Shown here: positions 16,767 through 20,574 of the stretch, one piece after another | Layout of the letters: each line of letters starts with the position of its first letter | How positions within the stretch are numbered: position 1 is the stretch's first letter | Source: Pseudomonadota bacterium | GTDB lineage: Bacteria; Pseudomonadota; Gammaproteobacteria; Burkholderiales; Burkholderiaceae_C | Direction of reading: 5' to 3' | NCBI GenBank assembly: GCA_023438115.1 | Contig: JAEZEB010000105.1 | Coordinates: forward strand, 1-20,574 | Length of the DNA stretch: 20,574 bases | Program-made: the position numbers and the translations under genes | The notes under the pieces: generated by a model | Seen by the model: the letters and a program-made list of their open reading frames with translations, nothing else | The model's database searches: none | Told to the model about the DNA's origin: nothing

Positions 16767-17767
16767 CAGTCGGCCTTGATGTTCGCCGCGCGGATCACGC
16801 CGGCCCAGCGATCGGCATCCCGCGCCACCAGGCGGCGGAATTCCTCCGGCGTGCTCCACGCCGGGTCCATGCCCTGCGTCTGGAATGCGGTGCGGACTTC
16901 CGGCGCCTCGAGGATGTCCTTGAGCTCGCGGTTGAGCAGCGCCACCTGCTCCGGCGGCGTGCCGGGCGGCGCGAAGATGCCGTACCACATGTCGACGTTG
17001 ACGTTGCCCGCCTTCGCCTGCGCGAGCGTGGGCAGCTCGGGCATCAGCGCATGGCGCTTGTCGCTGCCCAGGCCCAGGGCCACGAGCTTGCCGGACTTCA
17101 CGTGCGGCAGCGCGACGTGGATCGGCAGGAACATCGCCTCCACCTGGCCGCCCAGCAGGTCGGTCACCGCGGGCGCCGTGCCGCGGTAGGGGATGTGCGT
17201 GAGGTACACGCCCGCGGTCTGCTTGAACAGCTCCATCGACAGGTGGTGCGGCGTGCCCACGCCCGGGCTGGCGTAGTTCAGGCGGCCCGGCTTCGCCTTG
17301 GCGGCCGCCACCAGGTCGGCCGCGGTGCGGAAGCCCGTGCCCGGATGCGCCACCAGCAGCAGCTGGCCCCAGCTCGTGCGCGCCACGGGCACGAGGTCCT
17401 TGACCGGATCGAAGGGCAGCTGCGGATACAGGCCGCGATTCATCACCAGCGTGTTGACGCTCACCAGCAGCGTGTTGCCGTCCGCCGGGGCGCGCACGAC
17501 CGCTTCCGTGCCGATGTTGCCGGACGCGCCCGCGCGGTTCTCCACCACGACCGGGCGCTGCAGCCGCTGCCCCAGGCGCGGCCCGACGGTGCGCGCGACG
17601 ATGTCGATGCCGGTGCCGGGCGTGAACGGCACGATCAGCTTCAGCGGCACGCCGGCGGCCGCGGGGGCCTGGGGCGACTGCGCGGCGGCGGGCAGGCTGC
17701 ACAGGGCCAGCGCGGCGGCGGCCGCACCCAGCAGCCGGCGAAGAGGATGGGAGGTGCGAGGTGGCAT
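16766..17767 (-). CDS. Bug-family periplasmic receptor (TctC-like)
   Basis: A 333-residue exported solute-binding protein. A signal peptide with RRLLGAAAAALALCSLPAAA ends near residue 29 (AAAQ). The mature protein begins LKLIVPFTPGTGIDIVART, the usual Bug motif, followed by VVVENRAGASGNIGTEAV and the LNYASPGVGTPHHLSMELFK loop. Bug proteins bind small carboxylates and related acids, and some serve tripartite tricarboxylate transporters; no membrane partner is in the window. The Thr in FTPGTGID replaces the Gly of the more usual FPPGGGxD. It is coupled to the flavin monooxygenase downstream and divergent from the MarR gene across 66 bp. Confidence 0.93.
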   Translation of the reverse strand: MPPRTSHPLRRLLGAAAAALALCSLPAAAQSPQAPAAAGVPLKLIVPFTPGTGIDIVARTVGPRLGQRLQRPVVVENRAGASGNIGTEAVVRAPADGNTLLVSVNTLVMNRGLYPQLPFDPVKDLVPVARTSWGQLLLVAHPGTGFRTAADLVAAAKAKPGRLNYASPGVGTPHHLSMELFKQTAGVYLTHIPYRGTAPAVTDLLGGQVEAMFLPIHVALPHVKSGKLVALGLGSDKRHALMPELPTLAQAKAGNVNVDMWYGIFAPPGTPPEQVALLNRELKDILEAPEVRTAFQTQGMDPAWSTPEEFRRLVARDADRWAGVIRAANIKAD

Positions 17768-17777
17768 GCTAACGATG

Positions 17778-17804
17778 ATTGCGACCCGGGCGCCAAGGCA
17801 CAAT
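17778..17804. promoter_or_regulatory. Imperfect inverted repeat between MarR and Bug genes
   Basis: ATTGCG at 17778-17783 and CACAAT at 17799-17804 are inverted copies with one mismatch, separated by 15 bp. They lie in the 66-bp divergent gap, where a MarR dimer would be expected to bind. Short arms and one mismatch keep this weak. Confidence 0.25.
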
Positions 17805-17833
17805 CGGCGGATACCCGGATCGCCCGTACCGCC

Positions 17834-18343
17834 GTGCCCGCCGCCGCCAAGACATCCTCGACCCTTTCCCGACTGTACGCCCGCCCCGGCTTCCTGCTGC
17901 GCCGCGCCCACCAGATCTCGGCCGCCGTCTTCGAGGACGCCTGCCGCGACCTGGCGCTGACGCCCGCGCAGTTCGGCGTGCTCACCGTCCTGCAGGCCCA
18001 CCCCGGGCTGACCCAGTCGAGCCTGGCGCGCGCCCTCGGCTTCGACAAGGTGACCGTGCTGCGCGTGCTGCGCGGCCTGGAAGGCCGGGGCCTGGTGACG
18101 CGCGGCCCGGCCGGCGAGAACCGCCGCAACGTCTTCGTCAGCCTCACCGGCCAGGGCGCGCAGCTGCTGCAGCAGGCGCAGAAGCCGGCCGAGAAGGCCT
18201 ACCGCCGCCTGATGGCGCCCCTCGCGCGCGAGCAGCAGGAGCAGCTCCTGCACCTGCTGCAGCTGCTCACCGGCGAGCTGGAGGACGAGGCGCGCGCCGC
18301 CTTCGTGCCGCCGCCCGTCGCCTCCACCCGCCGGGTTGCCTGA
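17834..18343 (+). CDS. MarR-family transcriptional regulator
   Basis: A 169-residue protein of usual MarR length, starting at a GTG (VPAAAKTSSTLSRLYARPGF). The winged helix-turn-helix is LTPAQFGVLTVLQAHPGLTQ, then SSLARALGFDKVTVLRVLRG, then the wing LEGRGLVTRGPAGENRRNVFV. The end is a long helix for dimerisation (QQLLQQAQKPAEKAYRRL region). No ATG exists in frame nearby, and the Shine-Dalgarno is unclear, so the start may shift slightly. Family members usually repress a neighbouring operon and release it on binding an aromatic acid. Here the divergent Bug/monooxygenase operon and the second Bug gene, 25 bp downstream, are the natural targets. Confidence 0.92.
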   Translation: MPAAAKTSSTLSRLYARPGFLLRRAHQISAAVFEDACRDLALTPAQFGVLTVLQAHPGLTQSSLARALGFDKVTVLRVLRGLEGRGLVTRGPAGENRRNVFVSLTGQGAQLLQQAQKPAEKAYRRLMAPLAREQQEQLLHLLQLLTGELEDEARAAFVPPPVASTRRVA

Positions 18344-18368
18344 GCGGCCCGCTATGCTCCACCTCCTT

Positions 18369-19355
18369 ATGACCACGACCTCCCGCTTCCAACCGCTGCG
18401 CCGCCTGCTCCTGGCCGGCCTCGTCACCACCGCCGCCGGCCTGGCGCACGCCCAGGGCACCACGCCGACGCTGCGCATCCTGGTGGGCTTCCCCCCGGGC
18501 GGCGGCACCGACGCGATCGCGCGCGTGCTGGCCGACAAGATGAAGGACGTGCTGAACCAGCCCGTCATCGTGGAGAACCGGGCGGGCGCCGGCGGCCAGA
18601 TCGCCGCGCACGCGCTGAAGGCGGCGGCGCCGGACGGCACCACCGTCTTCCTGAGCCACGACCACTCGATCTCCATCCTGCCGCTGGTGACGAAGAACGC
18701 GGGCTTCGACCCCGCCGTGGACTTCGTGCCGGTCGCCGGCTTCGCCACCTTCGCCAACGGCATGGCCGTCTCGGGCGGCACGCCCGCGAAGTCGGTGGCC
18801 GAGTACGTGGAATGGGTGAAGGCCTCCAAGGGCGGCAAGGACACCATCGGCGTGCCCGCGCCGGGTTCCATCCCCGAATTCATGGTGGGACTGATCGCGA
18901 AGAAGTACGGCCTCGACCTGCAGGCCGCGCCCTACCGCGGCAGCGCGCCCATGATGGCCGACATGCTGGGCAACCAGATCAGCTCCGGCATGGGCTCGGT
19001 GCCCGACTTCATCGAGAACCAGAAGGCCGGCAAGATCCGCATGGTGGCCGTGATCGGCGACAAGCGCCAGGCGATCCTGCCCGACGTGCCCACCTTCGCC
19101 GAGCTGGGCGTCAAGGGCCTGGAAGACCTGCCCTACTACGGCCTGTTCGCGCCGGCGGGCACGCCGCCCGCGCAGCTGGAGCGCATCGGCCAGGCGCTGC
19201 AGCGCGTGATCGCGATGCCGGACGTCAACGAGCGCCTCACGGGCATGGGCCTGACGGTGGGCTACCAGGCGCAGGCGCCCTTCGCGAAGCGCGTGACGGC
19301 CTACACGCAGACCTGGACGAAGATCATCCGCGACAGCGGGTTCCAGCCGAAGTGA
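18369..19355 (+). CDS. Second Bug-family periplasmic receptor
   Basis: A 328-residue exported protein. The signal peptide RRLLLAGLVTTAAGLAHAQG ends near residue 28. The mature part starts LRILVGFPPGGGTDAIARVL, the classical Bug opening, followed by VIVENRAGAGGQIAAHAL and PYRGSAPMMADMLGNQISSG. These proteins capture small organic acids in the periplasm. It is clearly a different protein from the receptor at 16766-17767, not a recent duplicate. An ATG at 18354 would add five residues (MLHLL); neither start has a good Shine-Dalgarno. It follows the MarR gene by 25 bp on the same strand and is probably co-transcribed with it. Confidence 0.92.
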   Translation: MTTTSRFQPLRRLLLAGLVTTAAGLAHAQGTTPTLRILVGFPPGGGTDAIARVLADKMKDVLNQPVIVENRAGAGGQIAAHALKAAAPDGTTVFLSHDHSISILPLVTKNAGFDPAVDFVPVAGFATFANGMAVSGGTPAKSVAEYVEWVKASKGGKDTIGVPAPGSIPEFMVGLIAKKYGLDLQAAPYRGSAPMMADMLGNQISSGMGSVPDFIENQKAGKIRMVAVIGDKRQAILPDVPTFAELGVKGLEDLPYYGLFAPAGTPPAQLERIGQALQRVIAMPDVNERLTGMGLTVGYQAQAPFAKRVTAYTQTWTKIIRDSGFQPK

Positions 19356-19364
19356 CATGGCGAG

Positions 19365-19380
19365 CGCGGCGAAAGCCGCG
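19365..19380. terminator. GAAA-tetraloop hairpin after the second Bug gene
   Basis: CGCGGC at 19365-19370 pairs with GCCGCG at 19375-19380 around a GAAA tetraloop, 10 bp after the stop of the Bug gene. GAAA loops stabilise RNA hairpins. There is no T tract, so it is a candidate transcript end or 3' stabiliser, or part of the adjacent repeat unit. Confidence 0.35.
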
Positions 19381-19421
19381 ATCTCGCCGAACGAGGAGCG
19401 GCCTGCAACCCGGCCGCATGG

Positions 19422-19442
19422 ATGCCGGGTCGAGCCCGGCAT
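19422..19442. repeat. REP-like intergenic palindrome
   Basis: ATGCCGGG at 19422-19429 and CCCGGCAT at 19435-19442 form a perfect 8-bp stem with loop TCGAG, in the gap between two convergent genes. This is the form of the abundant proteobacterial repeat whose false translation gives peptides like HAGLDPAS. Only one copy is in the window, so repeat status rests on my knowledge of such sequences. It could also act as a bidirectional terminator. Confidence 0.55.
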
Positions 19443-19456
19443 GACAGGTTCTTTCG

Positions 19457-19930
19457 CTAGCCGTTGCGGCTGGCGATTCCCCAGCGCTCCAGCGCGGCGT
19501 CGTCGGCCACGCGCGCATCCACCCAGCGCTCGCCCTCCGGCGTGCTTTCCTTCTTCCAGAACGGCGCCTGGGTCTTCAGGTAGTCCATCAGGAACTCGCA
19601 GGCCTGGAAGCTCTCGCCGCGGTGCGCCGAGGTCACGGCCACCAGCACGATCTGGTCCTGCACCTGCAGGGGCCCCACGCGGTGGATCACCCGGGCGGCG
19701 CGGATGTCGAAGCGGCGGAACGCTTCGTCGATCATCTGCTCGATGGCCTTCTCCGTCATGCCCGGATAGTGCTCCAGCTCCATCGCGCTGACGGCGCTGC
19801 CGTCGTTGCGGTCGCGCACCGTGCCGACGAAGCTGCACACGGCGCCCACGCCGGCGGCGCCGCCGCGCAGCGCCGCGATCTCGGCGGCGACGTCGAAATC
19901 CTCGCGCTGGATACGCACGCGTGCGGCCAT
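19457..19930 (-). CDS. moaE: Molybdopterin synthase catalytic subunit MoaE
   Basis: A 157-residue protein that, with thiocarboxylated MoaD, puts two sulfurs into cyclic pyranopterin monophosphate to make molybdopterin. GAVCSFVGTVRDRNDG (about 29-44), LEHYPGMTEKAI and SAHRGESFQACEFLMDYLK are the family blocks. Lys119 and Lys126 (KTQAPFWKKE) fall at the same positions as the catalytic lysines of E. coli MoaE. The ATG at 19930 was chosen because the family begins MxxRVRIQxEDFD; the frame stays open upstream but would overlap moaD. It starts 4 bp after the moaD stop. Confidence 0.96.
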   Translation of the reverse strand: MAARVRIQREDFDVAAEIAALRGGAAGVGAVCSFVGTVRDRNDGSAVSAMELEHYPGMTEKAIEQMIDEAFRRFDIRAARVIHRVGPLQVQDQIVLVAVTSAHRGESFQACEFLMDYLKTQAPFWKKESTPEGERWVDARVADDAALERWGIASRNG

Positions 19931-19934
19931 GGCC

Positions 19935-20186
19935 TCAGCCTCCGGTGACGGGCGGGAAGAAAGCGACCTCGCAGCCTTCGCGCAGCGCCGCCGCTTCATC
20001 GCTCATGTCCTGGTCCAGTGCCATGCGCACCACGCGGCCGCGCGCCAGGACCGTCGCATACGGCTCGCCGCGCGCGATCAGTTCGTCGCGCAGTGCGCCC
20101 AGGGTTTCGCTGCGGGTCTGCAGCGCCTCGCTGCCCTGCCCCACCGCCTCGCGGATCGAGGCGAAGTAGCGGATCTTCACGTTCAT
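19935..20186 (-). CDS. moaD: Molybdopterin synthase sulfur carrier MoaD
   Basis: An 83-residue ubiquitin-fold protein. It starts MNVKIRYFASIREAVG and ends PPVTGG; the terminal Gly-Gly (82-83) is adenylated and turned into a thiocarboxylate, then inserted into the MoaE active site. FFPPVTGG is the usual MoaD ending. Its ATG overlaps the moeA stop in ATGA, and moaE follows after 4 bp, so all three are translated together. Confidence 0.96.
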   Translation of the reverse strand: MNVKIRYFASIREAVGQGSEALQTRSETLGALRDELIARGEPYATVLARGRVVRMALDQDMSDEAAALREGCEVAFFPPVTGG

Positions 20187-20574
20187 GCCAAAAGCTCCGC
20201 CAGCGGCAGGAAGCGCACGGGCTCCCCGCGCGCGATGACCTTGCCGCCGGCCACGTCGACGAGCCCGTCGGCCCACACGGTGGAGGTGAGCACGCCGGAG
20301 CTCTGGTTGGGAAACAGCTCCACGCCGCCTTGCGCGTTGCGCCGCGCGCGCAGGAACTCGCGGCGCTTGTCGGCGCGCGGCCAGTCGAAATGCGCGGGCA
20401 GTTGCATGGAGGCCGGTTCAATGCGCGTCGCGCCCTGCAGCTTGAGCAGGAAGGGCCGCACCAGCAGCAGGAAGGTGACGAAGCTGGACACCGGGTTGCC
20501 GGGCAGGCCGATGAAATAGGCAACGGAGCCCTCCCCCGCCGGGCGGGGGGGGGGCGGGGGGGGGGTGGCGTCAT
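20183..20574 (-). CDS. moeA: Molybdopterin molybdenumtransferase MoeA, C-terminal part
   Basis: About 129 codons are visible, with the N-terminal two thirds beyond the right edge. The segment VAYFIGLPGNPVSSFVTFLL is the highly conserved GLPGNPVS block of MoeA, followed by the C-terminal domain IV (HFDWPRADKRREFLRAR and GLVDVAGGKVIARGEPVRFL). MoeA inserts molybdate into adenylated molybdopterin to give the cofactor. The part next to the window edge reads DATPPPPPPPRPAGEGS in frame, coded by two tracts of ten C on the coding strand (20545-20554 and 20556-20565). The frame is open through them; a length error there would shift it. The stop overlaps moaD in ATGA. Confidence 0.9.
   Translation of the reverse strand, partial: DATPPPPPPRPAGEGSVAYFIGLPGNPVSSFVTFLLLVRPFLLKLQGATRIEPASMQLPAHFDWPRADKRREFLRARRNAQGGVELFPNQSSGVLTSTVWADGLVDVAGGKVIARGEPVRFLPLAELLA

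Noticed and set aside
16766..19355. The two Bug receptors as a recent tandem duplication
   Set aside because: They differ clearly in the opening motif and through most of the sequence, and lie on opposite strands; they are distant paralogues.
19324..19518. A 64-codon minus-strand frame containing CHAGLDPASM
   Set aside because: This is the usual false translation of a palindromic intergenic repeat, not a gene.

Overview
The window is about 70% G+C, almost fully coding, and reads as a chromosomal segment of a betaproteobacterium, most likely a Burkholderiales member close to Comamonadaceae. The pointers are two Bug-type periplasmic receptors, ClpB, DUF3079 and DUF3096 small proteins, and a Tyr/Asp-rich small protein of a type I associate with Burkholderiales. 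No rRNA, tRNA, CRISPR array, prophage or defence system was seen. The longest stretch without a gene is 236 bp (7211-7446).

Layout. 1-892 (-): ExeA/GspA-like AAA ATPase, cut by the window edge. 957-3094: divergent pair of an Fsr-type MFS transporter and an AraC regulator. 3130-4660: NUDIX hydrolase converging on and overlapping an orphan NMT1/THI5-type binding protein. 4714-7210 (-): S9 peptidase and the Tyr/Asp-rich protein. 7447-8651: SDR dehydrogenase, a 44-residue DUF3096 membrane protein and a Cys-rich DUF3079 protein. 8653-9681: a complete IS481-type insertion sequence. 9683-11702 (-): type II NADH dehydrogenase behind a NarL/FixJ response regulator. 11841-14826 (-): clpB followed by a small membrane protein. 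14920-15492 (+): unknown protein divergent from clpB. 15531-19355: PhzS-like flavin monooxygenase coupled to a Bug receptor, divergent from a MarR regulator that is followed by a second Bug receptor. 19457-20574 (-): moeA(partial)-moaD-moaE, tightly coupled molybdopterin genes.

The most striking feature is the insertion sequence. It has imperfect 24-bp terminal repeats (19/24) and a 6-bp target duplication GCTAGG, matching the NCTAGN target known for Bordetella IS481. Its transposase has no stop codon of its own: the frame leaves the element and ends at the TAG inside the target CTAG. The same CTAG holds the stop of DUF3079, and the second copy holds the stop of ndh, so the insertion sits exactly at a convergent gene junction and damages neither gene. 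A perfect 13-bp inverted repeat inside the right end would fold the transposase start codon into a hairpin only on transcripts entering from outside, such as read-through from ndh.

Working links: moeA/moaD/moaE make and insert the molybdenum cofactor. The Bug receptor and monooxygenase probably serve uptake and oxidation of one small organic acid under the MarR regulator. The response regulator and NDH-2 are probably co-transcribed. No wholly new multi-gene system could be supported.
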